From: Aphelocoma coerulescens
Taxonomy: Eukaryota > Chordata > Aves > Passeriformes > Corvidae
Reading direction: 5' to 3'
Length of the DNA: 64,000 nt
NCBI RefSeq assembly: GCF_041296385.1
Contig: NC_091022.1
Location: 22,711,967 to 22,775,966 of the forward strand
Shown: in pieces, positions 13,221 through 27,545 of the stretch
How positions within the stretch are numbered: the first letter of the stretch is position 1
How the letters are laid out: every line of letters begins with the position of its first letter
Program-made: the position numbers and the translations under genes
Notes under the pieces: model-generated
What the model was told of the DNA's origin: nothing
Databases searched by the model: none
Seen by the model: only the letters and a program-made list of their open reading frames with translations

Positions 13221-15060
13221 TAGTTATTGATAGTAGGGGTTTTTTGTCTTCTAAATGTAAGTACAATGTACATCTCATTTTGAAACACACTGAGGTGGTT
13301 AATTTTGGTAATTTGAGCTGTGAAAGCAGCTTGTGTTCAACGAAGAGTGGACACATCTCAAGACTTCCACTGAAGTCAGGGTGCCTGTGTCCCAGACACT
13401 GCTGTGAGAAAGTCTTCTGCTTTCCTTTGAAATGAGATTGCTACTGCTCTGGGAGTGGGGAGTACTCAAATCCCTGTCCCTTCTTTAAGTCTTCTTGTTC
13501 TGTGCCTGTGCATTCATTCAGGAATAGTTTGTGATGGTGACAGAGGTTGTTTCAGAGCTCACAGTTACATTTGGAGCTCCAGTAACTGCTGTAATCACAG
13601 CTCTGAAAGGAACTTTGTTGGTGCCAGTGCCCAAAAGGGTGTTTGGGGAAGCTGGACCGCTGACCTGGAATCTTCATCACATCTCTCACCTGTACCCACA
13701 TCAAAGACTAAGGAAATATCGTTGTTGCATTATTGAGGTTTGAATTTAAAGGGACAAGTTGATGCAGGTGTATTTTCTTCTAAGCAGTGCTGAACATCAT
13801 CAGTTTCCCTCATTTTCTTAGTTAACTCTGGCTAAAAGAGTTCAAGACTCACAGGAGGGGAAAGGAGGGATAAAAGAGAAGTTGTTGGTGCCCTGATCAG
13901 TTAAGCTTGTCAGGGTTTTCCATTTCTCCAAGCCTCCAGGCTGTTAAATGCCTGGCCTGTGCCAGGGGCACTGAAGCATGCTGCTGCTCACCCTTACCTC
14001 CTGTCACCTCCTTATTCTGTGTTTTGTAAATCCCAGGCTAAACAAACATGCAAGTCAAAACACGCACCCTCTCAAATCGCTCCTGGTGTCTGGGTAGCAC
14101 CTCCCCATGCAGAGCTCTGTGCCTTTTCCAGTAACACATCTTCCCATGCACTCAGCTGCTGTCCCACTGTCACTGCTGGCAAGAGGAGTATTTTGTGCTT
14201 CTCTACCTTTCTTTTCTTGTGAATTTTATGAAGTGGTGCCTTTTTCTCCCTTATATGTTGGTTCCAGAAAAACTTTCTCTGCTTTTTCACCTCTGCAGCT
14301 AGTGTGTTGGTATTATATACAATTTGAAGGCACTTACTAAGAGGATGATTTAAAAAAATATCTATTAATGTAGATTTTGAGTGACAGAATTGGGTCAGAG
14401 TATGCAACAGGTCTAATTCCTATGTTTCTTTTATTGTCTTGGACTCACTTGAGAGATTTAAATCTCTCATACTTCAGCCTAAAGGTGGCAAGTATGTTAT
14501 CTCACAAAATATTTTTGCTGTGGCTGTCTCTCGTGAATATACAGCACAGTCTATTAGGAGACATTTGCTTTCAATGTTCAAACTGGGATTGTTGTCTGAG
14601 CTCTTTTTGCTATTTATAACTGGGCCAATTGGATTGCCCTTCACAACACCCCGACTGCCTCAGTCCCTTACACCTGCCTTGTCTGTAGGAGCAAGCTGGG
14701 ATTAAGAAGCAACATTTGATAATTCATGTCCAGAGTGTTGCAAACCTCTGGTACTGAAGTGGTGGTAACCAAAGCTTTGTTTAAAGTTTGCTCGTACAGC
14801 TTAATTTCTCTGTGGCAGATTCCCTGCATTCATTTTTTTATTGTAGAGAACAGTGCTTGGGAATGTAATTCCATAGAGGAGCAGATGTAACTGGACACAG
14901 AACTTCACTGCTAGCTCTGAAATTCATGCACTGATTGACCAGCTGGAGCTTGTACTTCAAAACAAAATTCAGTGGCAGCAGCTTATTGCTGCACTTCTGA
15001 TGATGTGCATGCTGCTGCAGTCAGGTTGAAGTAGATATGGCACAGTGTAACAGTAGATGT

Positions 15061-15078
15061 AAAAAAAAAAAAAAAAAA
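15061..15078. repeat. Poly(A) tract, 18 A
   Basis: Eighteen uninterrupted A are followed by GAAAAAGAAAA. It could be the tail of an unrecognised retroposed fragment, but the sequence upstream matches no family I know and no flanking duplication is evident. Confidence 0.9.
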
Positions 15079-18000
15079 GAAAAAGAAAATGCTCTGTTTC
15101 TGTATCTGCATCCCCACTGTTCGCATAAAGAGTTCGTGCTGCCCTTTGTGCTGCTCCATTACCTGAGTGAGCAGAGCTGCCTGTGCACAGCACAATGAAC
15201 TGGGGAAGCAAAATAATCCTTATAGCTGAACATGAGTTTTTCCTCCCCCATCCATCTACTCATTTTGTGCAAGATTTTTTTTAATCCAGACCAGTTCACT
15301 GACTCAGTTTATGAAATTACCATATCATTATACAAACCCTGCCAGGAGCGCAGCTCGAGAATTGAAGAGCTAAGGTAATGGCACTGCAAAACCTTGATCA
15401 GCCAGCCTGGGCACCAGGATAGGGACGTGGGGAGCTGATGGTCAGGAGGTAGAGATTAGACATATGGTTTCACCTTCAGTTCATGTAGGTTGTTCTCTTT
15501 ATCCCAAATTGACTTTTTAACCTTTAAACAAATGTGTAAAGTAATACATGCAATTCCCATGTGCTGATCATGACAGTAGATTCTGTGTCAGAGCCATTTT
15601 TGGTGCTAAAATCTCTCATGTCTGACCTCTCTCAAGAGTTTAAAATGAAGTATGTGAATCCGTGTGATGTGCAGGCTTTGTGACTGAAAAATATGTCTTC
15701 AGTGTCTTTTTCATGACTCTGGAATGAAGTGAGACTATAAAATGAAAGCTGGAACATGGACACAGGAACTTTACTGAGCATGTGCCTTTCTGGCTTTGAA
15801 AAAGATGCAGAGCATATGTGTTCTTGCTTTAATATGAGTACACCGCATCATATGTTAGAGTGGGAACAGGACAGGTTTGTTTGTTTTGAGGGTGGTTTTT
15901 TTGTTTGCTTCTTGTTGTTGTTTTCCAGAATACCAAAATTATTTCTAAATTATTATTTCTAAATTTCTACAAAAAGAAGGACAGCTTTGCAAATGTACAA
16001 ATAAATAACCATGTTTGCGTGAGCATGTAGGGTTGTAATAGAAGCAATAAACTTAATTCATGCCACCAAATGAGCATATTTTATTGTGCATGTGTGTTTG
16101 GGCTCTGTTGCTGTGGCCCATCTGCTCTTAAAGCTATACCAGTAAGAATGTTTGACTTCCAGGAAAATCTTGCTGGAAAGATTGCTTGAAGAGCTAAATC
16201 CATTTGAATGAAGGAAAATATCAGTTAGCATGGAATGCAAGAAATGAAAAATATCAATGAGCTTGAAGGTTAAGCTGTAATATCACTGCAGTTTTGATAT
16301 ACAAGTCTTACCTTCTTTTCTCTTCCTCACATTCCCATAAGAAAATGTTTTTATCTGTTTTGATTAAAACTGACTTTGGCTTTGTGAAGGTTCTTATTTA
16401 TTGGTCCAGACCACCATCTCCCCAGAGCCCCAAGTAGTTCCTTGGTATCTTTGAGACTCTGTATGGCACCAGTGATTTCCTCTTGCCATAGAAAAGTGTG
16501 CAGCTTCCTTCAAAGTTTTCTGAATTGCCTTCAAGGGTGGATAATTGATCCTTCTGAACTCCCTACTGGTGGCTTTCATCACACTTCCTATCTTTGGGTA
16601 GATTTCAAGTCAAATTATTTTCCTCTTCTATCTTTCTCTCTCCTCTATTACTGCTCACTCTGTTCTATTATTGAAACATTTCAGGAGTGTCAGTGCATGC
16701 AAATGTTGTCACTGAGCCAGTGCACGTTGGCTAAGAGTATGGATGAAAAGGCAGCCTGATTATTTATGCAAGATTATTAGACCAAATTAGAAACAGTCTG
16801 GGGAACCCTCCAACTCTACATTAGGCAAATGAAGGTAAAAACTGAAAAGATTATAAATTCTCTTTGTAGCAATTTGAAAAGTCACTTGAGAACATTGTTC
16901 AGATAATGTTGTAGAAATTCTGACTCCACTGCAGCGAGAACAGCAAAAGCTCCTTTGGCAACTATTTTCTCGGTACCTTTACTACAATTCTAAGCTAAGT
17001 ATGCAGCAAAATAAAAGCCATATATGAATTGCTAAGTACTATCAAAGCAATTCTGTAATTGTTGCAGTAGTGCCAGGGATCACAGTAGCTTGGTGAAGTT
17101 CCTGTAGTTTCCCAAGTTCACCCAACCCAAAACACACGTAATGCTGGAAACCAGGGCAAGAGCATTGCCACACACTGCGGTGCAATGGGAGAGCAGATTT
17201 CACTAGTATTATTCACTGTGGGTTTTTATTCTCCTTCTGTCTTGCTAAATTCTGGAGATTTATGCCTTCAGTAAAAGTTGTTTCCTTTTTGTGTAATCTG
17301 CCCTACATTTAAGAATGTTCACGTCCTTTCTCTCCTGAAGCACTTTGATTTACTTGCACAGGAACTTCCTGTGTGCAAGTTGGGGCTGCAGCTTACTCCA
17401 GTGTCCAGCTTGAAAACCAGAAAAACCTCTGTCTGACTTTCTTGAGACGTGTTTAATTGTGGTTTTTCTGAAAATCATTGCATCTGCCACTCTAACTTGC
17501 TCTTCCTTCAAGCTTAAATAACTGATGTAAACTTCAGGATTATGTAAGTTTCAAGTAACATGTCTTGTACAGTTCTTGGAAAAGAGAAAAGAAGGTTTGA
17601 TGTTTATATGGCTTCCCTTTTCTAAACCGATATTTCCGTCACACCAATTTTAGCATGTTTCTGATCTGTTTATCAGCTGTGCCAGCCTAGGTTCCTGTTT
17701 ACACTGCTGATATCAGTATGATAAAGAGATTGCTTAGCAATTACTTAGTTTATCTTGGAATGAAACAGTTCAAAATATGTGTGACATTCTGTAAGATCTT
17801 GGAACACCTGAAACCAGAATATATAATTATGTCAGTGCACAAAACCACAATGATTTTACTCCTACATGAAAAGGTCTGTGCATCTGATTTACTGTGGGCC
17901 TGGCTCTGTTAGCAGTCTCTGCTGCCTTTAATGGAAGGTGATGCTCCATTAGCCACCATAAGTGTTTGTTTCTGGGCTTGGGTCTTTTTTCCTTTTTTTT

Positions 18001-21000
18001 TTGTTACAGACAGTTTACACTGAGAGTGAAAACTGGCCCATAGTTGAGCTATTCTAAATACAAACAGTTCCCTTGAATGCTTCAGGAAAAGTGAAATATT
18101 TTTAAGTCACCCAAAAATGACAAGCAAGGGAAAGCTGTTTGTGACACAGGGTTTCCCTGTCCCTGAAGCCATCCCTGAGCTCCGTGATGTGCTATCCTGG
18201 GCTGGCACGAGCAAGTCCATAGGATGCCAGCTGTTGTGGTGGGAGAGTCTTGCCTCCAGTTTGGATAGAAAACACCAATTTGGAATGGTCTCAGGGATGT
18301 TCAAAGCCCCACACCAGCTGCTTCACCAGGCAGTGAATTGGGGATGAGTAGCACAGCATACATCTGTTCTGGGAGTTTTGTTTATGTTTTAAGAATTTGT
18401 TTGTGAATCATGAGTGTAACCTCATGGGTGGATACAATATACAGCTCCAGGCAGTCTTAGTGTAACCTGTGGCAAAATAAGCAACTCCTTAGAGCCAGTG
18501 GTGGCCAGCTTTTTTTGCTTTTGATTTGTTTCTTGAGTGGTGTCTGTGGAGTTTAGGCATTTGCAGAAGAAGATGCTGGTCCCAAGGCTCTGGTTAAACA
18601 GGCCAGCTCTCAGTCTGCTGTCGCTGACTTATTCCTGCTGTTCTTGGAACATCTGAGAAAGGATGTCTAGAATGTGAAAGAACCAAAATGTGCTTACAGG
18701 TTCTGGTTTAAGGAAATAAAACTAAAATAAGAAAACCATAAAATTTCTCTTTTTTTTTCCCCTTATGGGGATTTTTGTCAGCACATGTACCAGGCATTTC
18801 TTCTCCTTAAGACAGATCTGATCTCCTGGGTAATAATAACTACTTATGGAACAACAGGATACCAAACAGTTTATAAACACTAGGCTTGTTTACTTCTGCT
18901 CTGTGACTGCTCATTTCACATAGGGGTTTCCTCATCTGTCAAGGGTGAAGAAACTTGTCTGAGTAGACACATCTGTAAAGAAGTAGTTGGTCTTGCTCTG
19001 CCATAGTAGCCTGGTGGAAGATCTGTCCTGCACAGCCAAAGATTCCACCTGTGCTCAGTAAGGAAGGTCTTTTAGCAGGAAAGTAGTTGTTGGGTATTTT
19101 CTAAAAGGAAAAGAGGAAATGTTCTGCTTCATTTTTCCAGATCTGGCACCTGCTGCTAATGGAGGGTGTGGATTTGAAATGCTGATCTCTGTCTCTTCTC
19201 TGGGAAGCAGATTTTTCATTCTTCAGTACATTACTAGGATTTGCAGAAGCTGGAGGACTCCTAAACCATGTCCAGTCAGGAAATTAAAGAAAACAGGGCT
19301 AATAGCTTGGGTGGGTTTTTTTTCTTTATGTTAATAGGGCTTGATTTCCAGTGTTTTCCCATCTCTTGTGGGTTGTTGGACAGAAAGCACAGAGGAGAAA
19401 CAGCACTTCATTCTGCATAATTAGCTGCCAGACACGGCACCCTCTCTGAGGAGATGGGAACAATGATGGTTCCAGGCCATCCAGGAGAAAGAGGAGAGAA
19501 ATCCTGTGAAATAAGTCATGTCTGGAGTGCTCTAAGGTACACAATAATTCATGTAAAAATTTAGAGCTGTGTGAGATCTGCAGTGCTGACTGATGCGCAC
19601 TCTGCCTCCATCTGAACATTGGCTGTGTGATAATGAACTGCTGAGATGTTGTGACAGATGTCAGTCAGAGGGATGTTTTTGACAGATTTATTGTAATGAT
19701 TAACATCACTGGAAGCAGTTGTTTGTGTTTCTGCATGTTTGTTTTAATTCATCTCCTCTTTGTTTCCCTTTCACAGAAGTGCCCAGTTTACCATAATGAG
19801 ATTCAGGAAGCTGGAATCAGTCTCAATTAGTGAGGTTACTGTAAATATTTTCACTGACAGAACTGTCTTTATTCAGTTAAGATCTCAAAATACTTGAATG
19901 TTGTCTTACGTTAAACAGAAGATCCAGTAATTCAAATAAAGGGATACCAGGAGGGCAGTTTATTCTGAGATGTTCCCTGGAGATGCAGGCACCCCAATAA
20001 GAGGCAGAGGAGAGGTGCATGAGGGAAGAGGAAAAGGTTCCCACAGACAGCTCTAACTGTATTTGACAAGTTGCCTGGCCTGTTTAGAAATGCACAGGCA
20101 CTGTTGTCTGCAGCTGGTAAACTGTGTAATAATTTGAGTTGTCTGTTTCTGGAGAACTTGGGGCAGCCATCAGTGACAAGCCCCTCTTCCCTGGTGGGGA
20201 GAGGAACCCTAAGTATCCCAGACATCTGGCTGAGGAAGAGCCCTCAACAGCTTGTTCACAGTGACCACTGCAGCTAAGAAGTAAAACATTAAGTGGGAAA
20301 ATCAGTGTTAAATGCTTCAGGCATTTCTAGATTTGTGGGAGTCTTTCACTTCTAGAAGTTATTTTTTAGTGTGGCACTGACTTTCAGCTGCCACTGAGGT
20401 GTTTCTTTTAATACCCAAGACCTGGCATGTCAGCTAGACTAGAGAGTCAGACACACAGCAGGAGAGGTTTCCAAACTTGTTCCAGTTTGCAAGTGTTGAG
20501 AGGGTTTGTCTGCTACATTTTATTTTGGGTTTAGGTTGGGGGTTTTTTTTGTGGATTACAGTGCACCCTCTTCATGTCAGACCACTAAACAAAATTTTAA
20601 AAAACCAACCTGATTTCTCCAGCAAATCGCAGTTGAAATTCTTGACCAGTAGCTTGGAAATAACTACAAAACAAAGCATAAAATTAGCCTAATGTAAAAT
20701 TCTGAATATACCTGGCATCAATCTCTTCATTTCATCTGCTGCTAGAAGATTTTGGAGACATGTCTTGACTGTGGAAGCCAAGTGTCAATTCTTCAATACT
20801 CCGACTTCATAATGCTGCGTTTCACAGCAGCCCTAGGAAAGAAGATGCTTGTTCTCTGTCTTGTCTCCCAGAGTTTGTTCTGTGCCATAGTCCTGGGCTG
20901 TTTTCTCTCACATGCAATGCAATCACTTCCTTCCTTCTCCCGTTTTTGTCCTCAGAGCTCTTCTTTTGGCTCCATCTGCCTTTCCGTGTGGATGGAGATT

Positions 21001-22428
21001 GTGTCACACAGATTGTGTCCCTCTTTTATCTCTCGGGCTACGTCTCTGTTTACTTTTTTGTATAAATAAGATGGTAACCTTTGTTGTTCTCAGCATTTTT
21101 AATTCTTCTACAGCAGTTTGTAAATCTGTGTCAGGAAGCATGTTCAGTGTGCGTATATCCCAGTCACAGTGCTCCCCAGCTGAGCTCAGCTGTCTGTAGG
21201 CTTCCCAAAGCATGGTAAAGGTATAGGTGGGAACCTAAGACAGATCTCTCTTCTCAGTTTTTTTGGGGGAGTTTTGAATGGAATGGGAAGACTCAGAGGC
21301 AGCAGAGAAGAATAAGAGAGCATGTGCTGGTGGACCAGAGGGTTCTGGCTCTCTGGGGCCTTTTAAGGGAGCACAAGCAGTACTTTGGTGGTTTGTAGTC
21401 AGCCACTGCAAAGCTTTGCCTCCTAGGCCCTGGAAATTCTCTCAGTTCCCACTATCAGGTATAAACTGGTGGGTTTCCAGTAAGCCTTGCTCAGGAAAAG
21501 ACCCTACAGTTCACATCACCCCTGAAGCATGACAGCCACCTTCACTCTGCTGCAATGAAGTGAGCTAATTTGTTTCCCAGCAGACTAATTGCTCATGGCT
21601 TATTATAGAGACTGTTTGGTGCCCTGTTCTGAAGACTGCTCGTTCCGGACAGTGTGTTTTAGAATATGTTTGTATGTGCTGGCAAAATTTTCAGGTTGTG
21701 CTGGTTTGTTTTTTTTTCTTAAAGGTCACCTTGCGTTTAGGAGAGTTTAAAGAACTGCAACAGCTAAATAGATACAAGAAATTCAAACAAATCCTGAAGG
21801 TGGTTGGATTGTGGAATTCTTTTCAGCTTTTCAGTCTGAACTTCCTTAAATTTGCCAAATTACTGAACTGACTCATTTACATCTGTATTCTAAGGCCTTC
21901 CTGGCTTTATTTCCTAAAACTGCCTTAGAACTTTCCAGGTTTTCTTCAATTACAGTGTTTCATTATAATTATCCTTGTAGTATTGCTTTACTTTCTTCAC
22001 ACTGTGTCGTGTCATTCTGACCTAAAACTGTTTCTCAACTACAGAGCTAAAATAACTACTACCATTGTGCAGTTCCCTTTCCCTCTGAGATTTGTGTTGC
22101 CTTTGCCTTATCTGTCCAAATGAATGACAGATGTTTTTGCATGGGCTGGTCCACGGTTTTATGCTGCACAGCACAATAGGACCTCAGCTTTCATCCTCAG
22201 CTCTGCAGTGATTAGCATGGTGAGTAACATTCCTAGAGGCTACTGGGTTGTTCTGCTGGTAAAAGATTGTTCTGCCCTTTCTGTGCTGAGTCTTTCTGCC
22301 TGCTTTTGCAGTTTTGCACACTGTGCTCTTTGGGTAGACCTGGGGGTTATGAGCCACTCCCTTATCTATCCTTTTCCTTCCATGGTAAAATCTTTTTATC
22401 CTCGAGACCACCATGTCTCCCGGTATGC

Positions 22429-22453
22429 TGTGATACTACAGTGTGATACTACA
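22429..22453. repeat. Small tandem duplication, 13 bp
   Basis: TGTGATACTACAG is followed directly by TGTGATACTACA. This is a two-copy tandem duplication, probably a recent slippage event. Confidence 0.85.
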
Positions 22454-25400
22454 AGTATGAAAACACTTGTCAGCTCATTCTGCTGAGCCACTGTTCATGA
22501 TTTCTGTAACTGTCTGCCTCTGAACCTGTAGGAACTGTTTGGCAGCTGGATGATAATGATCTTACTTTAACATTTGATGTGATGCCATGTTTTTTGTATT
22601 TGGAATGTACATTGGAAACAGCAGAAATGAGTTTGGCTGGAACTTCAGTGCAATCTTGCAGACAGTAAATAACAAAGACTTTAACAGGAAAAGAGAATCC
22701 AAACACTTTGTGTTCTGGGTTAGCTTGTATGAATCAGCAAGTCTGTGTTGCTAAATAACAAGATCAGATTGCTAAATGTAACCCAAATAGTATAGCCATG
22801 TAGAGACATAACCATGGGATTCTGCTCCAAAACTGGTCTACAAAAAACCAGCAAGCTGCCTCCTCTTCACATAGCTGAACCCTGAGCTGGGACTTTCTCT
22901 TTTTAGTATTATTACAGTAATGTGCTGCTTTCTCCTCTTGTTTACACTTGTGTCACTCCTTTTAGTCTCTTGTAAAACTGCTATTAAGTTCATTCTTCTC
23001 ATTTGACATACTTTCAGTGACAAGATCTGCCTCCTTTCACTAACTCCCTCTTTTCCACTCTATTAAATTCAGGCTTATTGGCCTCTGCAGGACTGTGTGG
23101 ACAGTTACTGCCAACCACTTAACTGTTAACAGAGTTAACTGTAAAACCTTTTTGTCTTTCCAAGGAAATCTGGGAACATTCTGACAGCTCACACAAGCTG
23201 TTTGCAAGCTGATAGTGGATTTAATTGCAAAGATAAATTATTAGATTATACTTTCCTGTAAAATGTTCAGAATTATTTAATCCTTGTATCCAGGTACCTG
23301 AGACTAGGGAAAAAAACAAGATGAGGCAGAAGAGAGCTCATCTGACTGAAAGAAAAAGAAACTAGATTTGAACTGCATATTCTTTGTCTGCCAGATGTTG
23401 CCACAAAGTACGCTACGAGCTTGAATCTGGTAAGTTTGAGCAGTGTGTTATGTAATGCATGCACTAAGCATGAAATAGTGGGCACAAACCTGCCTTTGAA
23501 AGGAGGAGAAGCTCATCTGTAGCTCTTGTGCCAGAGCTCATAAGCCTCATGGGTAGCTTTATTCTCTCTGACATGGCTCTCCTGCTTTGGGTACCAGGCT
23601 CCTACCTTGGTGTGGCTGTGCATGACAGGTTGTCTCACAGCACAACTCTGTGTTACGTAATGTGGATGTGCCGTGAGGTCTCTGACTATGAGGGAGGTTG
23701 GAGTATCCATTGGTTTTTATGTTGCATTTCTCAGTTGTGTTCATTAATCAGAGGGAGGTGGAGTTTAATGTATTGTGAGCATCCTGAAGGACAAGTCTTG
23801 GCATTGCAGAAGAGTAAAACCACGTTTTATTAATGAGTAACAGAAGTGCACAACAGTGATGGAAACATTGTAAAGCAACCATGGTACTAATAGAATAGAG
23901 GCTATAAAAGTTGCAGTTCAGTCTCATGGGAAATTTGTAAATGTTGAATCCTTTGCTACCTTTGCTATTTCTTCTTACAGTTTTCATTTCCAGATGCTAT
24001 GAATTACATTGATGAGGAGGGAAGAGAAGCCCTTACCTTTCTTGCCTTTCAATTTGCAGACAACTGACAAAACCTCTTGACCAGAGGGAAAGTGAAGAGA
24101 TTTTGTTCTTGCCTGTGTCGGTTCAGTGTAGTGTTCTACTCCTTGAACTAAGCAGAAAAGAAAAGACTAATAATGGGAGTTCTTGTAAGGTCTTGTAATT
24201 TAGTGTGGTATGTCAATGTTTTCTGCAGTGCTTGTACCATCTGAGTTTAAGTGATACAACTCTGAATTTACTGTCTTGGTTTGCCTTGGTGAGAAGGTAA
24301 TAAAAAAGAAAAAAGCCCAGTAGTTATGTCTGTGCTTTGGTATCTGGAAGAGTGAAGGGGAAGCTAGAATAATTCAATCACAAGTGTAAGAGCTCTGCCT
24401 GCTGGGACCTGTGCCATGGAGACTATAGATTTCATTTTTTCCTGAAGAGCACATCTCCTGCAAGTGCTGTAAATTGTACTTACGGGAGGAAGGAAGCCAG
24501 CTGAGGTACCAGAGCAATAGTCAGAGTGTGTGTCACACTCCTGCAAGCACTAGGAATTATGTAGGAAAATAAGCATTAGCACAGCTCTGTGGAAGCAGTC
24601 AGTGTATTTCATAGCAGATATTTAATAGTCCATTAGTACTTTTGGTGACATTTCCGCACTAAGGTTCTTATTAAAAGCACATCCATTTTATGGATTATGC
24701 TTCAAAAAGGAGGCATTTGTGGGCATGGATCCCCCACTGCAGTGTAATATTAATGTTAGTTTTTAAAATTTATTTTAAAAGAGAGACAAGAATGTGCCCA
24801 ATGAAGGTATAACTCAATAAATCTTTACTGTGTGCATGATGCTTTATACTGCTGTGGCATAAATGTGCTAAGAAAAAATGCATAGAAAATATTTTCACAA
24901 GCTGACTCTGGTTTCTTTTGTGATTGGTTTCAGATCCTTGACTTTAAACCAACATTTCCAAAGTTTAGTCTATATCCATGTTTTATGAACCTAGTCTCTT
25001 TTTTTTAGCTATATATGCTACAGAGCTGTGAGAGCCGAATGCATGCAATACCTCTGAAATCTAGGCCAAAGTTTTATAGACTTATTTTACTTAAATTGCC
25101 TTAGAAAACTGAAGTCTGGGTAGCCTATTTTGAAAATGTTGACCTTGGTGACTGAAAGCTGCTAAAGCACAAAATTTCACACAGTGATGGAAAGGCATTC
25201 TTCATACTGCCCATCCCTTCAAATGGTGTAATGGGGCAATGGTTATGAACAGTTATGATTATCTCAAAATAATTTCTGAGTCACTCTTAGCATAGAATTA
25301 TTCAAGAGAAAATAGTCCGAGTTATAGATGGTTTAGGAGTAAATTTACTTGGTGCCTACTTTGCAAGCAGGCAAAGGATTGAATTCAGCTTTCTTCCTCC

Positions 25401-26974
25401 CTCACTTAGATAGAGAAAGACAGTGAAGGAATCTAAAACGAGTCTAAGATGCTTCCAGAAGGAGATAACAGGGCCCACTCTAGGATGGCTGCTGGGAAGC
25501 AGGAGGGACAAATCTCTGGAGGAAGGGCAGTTCTGTGCCTTGTGGATGACAGTAGTAGGAGTAGTGGGTTTGACAGCTTTTGCTAAATCACTGAATTGTG
25601 GTGTTTGTGTTGTCAGGAACCTTGGCCTCCTCATCAGAAGGATTCTGTCTGGGATTGTTATAGTCCTAAGTGAGCTACCCACTCTTTGGATGTTCACAGA
25701 CTCTTTCATGCCTAGGAGGCTCTGGCCTCGTGCTTTTTGGACTCAGGCTTTGATAATACTTGTGGAGAATAAAACCTGCCATCTAGCTGCCAGCCTAACC
25801 CAAGTGCTGGCTGCGCTTTCTGTTCTCCGGTCTCTTGCTTCATACCTTTTGTCGGATCAGCTGGATTGATGCTGAAATTATGTAGAAAAGAAGCCTCAGA
25901 TCAGACAAACGGAAGTCCCTGTTGCTCCCATGGTGTGTTTGTATTTCAGAAATGTTCTGCTTTGTGCTGGCCAAGACGGTTCATGCGTATAAATTATGAA
26001 ACCAGATCACATGTCTGGGCACATAGTTTTCAAATTTCTGACCTCTCTGCTAATTGCTACATTTCATGAGGCTGTTGGGGAGCTTTGACTAATAAAGAGA
26101 TTGTTGAATTATTAATTTGACTCAAGCAAATAGGTGAAGCATCTTTCCTGTTTATGCTTATTTGTCGTATAAGTTTATATTAGTTGCATGGTTCTGTAGT
26201 TTATCAGATGACTCTGCTGAAGAGTAACTTTAAAAAAAAAATAAAATCAAAACATAAGGGAGAAATAGTTGTCACTTTTACTATCTGTTTCCTTTACAAC
26301 ACAAGTTAACATTTTAAGTGATGGCGTAATGTGTGCGCTTGCTGGGCGTGCTGGGCTTTCTTGTTCTTTTAGTCTCTCTGCTCTGTTACTGCCCTTTTGT
26401 CCTTGCCTGCAGCAGCACTGCTGGCTGTACCATAGTCCTGAGTCTCCCAACACAGACAGTTGTGTCACACAGGTCTGGTATTAACTTAATTATCAGTCCT
26501 ACCACTCCACTTAAACTGTGAAGGTGTGGAATGGTGTTGGTGTTTGTATACATAGGAGAGCTTTGACTAAACAGCAAATGCCTTGGTTGATCAAATTATC
26601 CTTGTGTGTTTTATGCCAGGTAGATATGCCCATTAGGAATGGGATGACATTAAAGCTATAGATTTCCAGTTTTGTTGAATGTCAAATTTAAACTGTGATT
26701 TCCAGAGGGTGAAATCCTCTATTTTTATACATTAATCCAGTTTTCATGAGCTCTTCGTGGACAAGCATTAGGTCAATGGAATAGCTATGAGTAATAATCA
26801 AATTAAAGCCTATTTTTTTCATTTTGTAGTCTTACCACTTGATTAGGCTGATTGAGGTCAGCAGGAATTACAGCACTCATATAAAATGGGGTTTTAGCAG
26901 ACCCTTGTTTCTGAGATTTGACCTGGATAGGAATTGAGCTCTTGCAATGTTATTGTTCCATGCTTCATGCAGAG

Positions 26975-27545
26975 AAGGATCACAGCATCAGTGACTAGCT
27001 GGGGTGGGCAGGGACCTCTGGAGATGGTCTAGTCCAAACCCTCACTCAAAGCAGTGTCACCTGCAACAGGTTGCTCAGGACTATGCTCAGCTGTGTTTGA
27101 ACAACCTCTCAGCACAACCTGTTCCCATGTTTGACCATCCTAGCAGTATTATTATTTCAAATGGAATTTCTTGTATTTCAGTTTTGTTCCCATTGCCCTG
27201 TCTGTTGTGCACCCCTGAGAAGAGTCTCTCTGCCTGCTTGACTGCCCTTGTCAGGTGTTTATGCACATTGATCAGAGCCCCCTGAGCCTTCACTTCTCAA
27301 GGCTGAACAATCCCATCTCTCTCAGCCTCCCCTCGTGGCAGATGCTTCAATCCTTTAATCATCTTAGCTCTCTGGACTTGTTCCAATGTGTCTCTCTATA
27401 AGGGGAGCCCAGCAGTGCCCCAGCCCTGCAGCAGTGATGAGCCAGGGGAAGGGTCCCCCCACCCTGGGGGCTGTTGGCCACCTTTGCCGCAAGGGTGCAA
27501 CACTGGCTCGTGTTCAGCTTGCCCAGCAGGACCCTCATCTTTGCT
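26975..27545 (-). mobile_element. CR1 LINE fragment, 5'-truncated, antisense to ST3GAL3
   Basis: Read on the minus strand this is the 3' part of a CR1 element. On the plus strand typical reverse-complement phrases run in the expected order: GATCACAGCATCAG at the 3' end, GGGACCTCTGGAGATGGTCT, CAACAGGTTGCTCAGGACTA, GCACAACCTGTTCCCATG, CTCAAGGCTGAACAATCCCA near 27297, and GGAGCCCAGCAGTGCCCCAG. The end of ORF2 at higher coordinates, GCAACACTGGCTCGTGTTCA near 27500, extends further 5' than the other copies here. Indels and substitutions are many, including a segment near 27130-27190 that is hard to align, so it is inactive. The subfamily is not determined. Confidence 0.85.

Noticed and set aside
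19778..19835. Exon-like segment after the acceptor TTTCCCTTTCACAG
   Set aside because: In the phase required to join the 93-bp exon it hits a stop within a few codons.
25423..25869. 148-codon open frame on + strand
   Set aside because: No family recognised. An overlapping antisense frame of 117 codons shows that the region is merely stop-poor.
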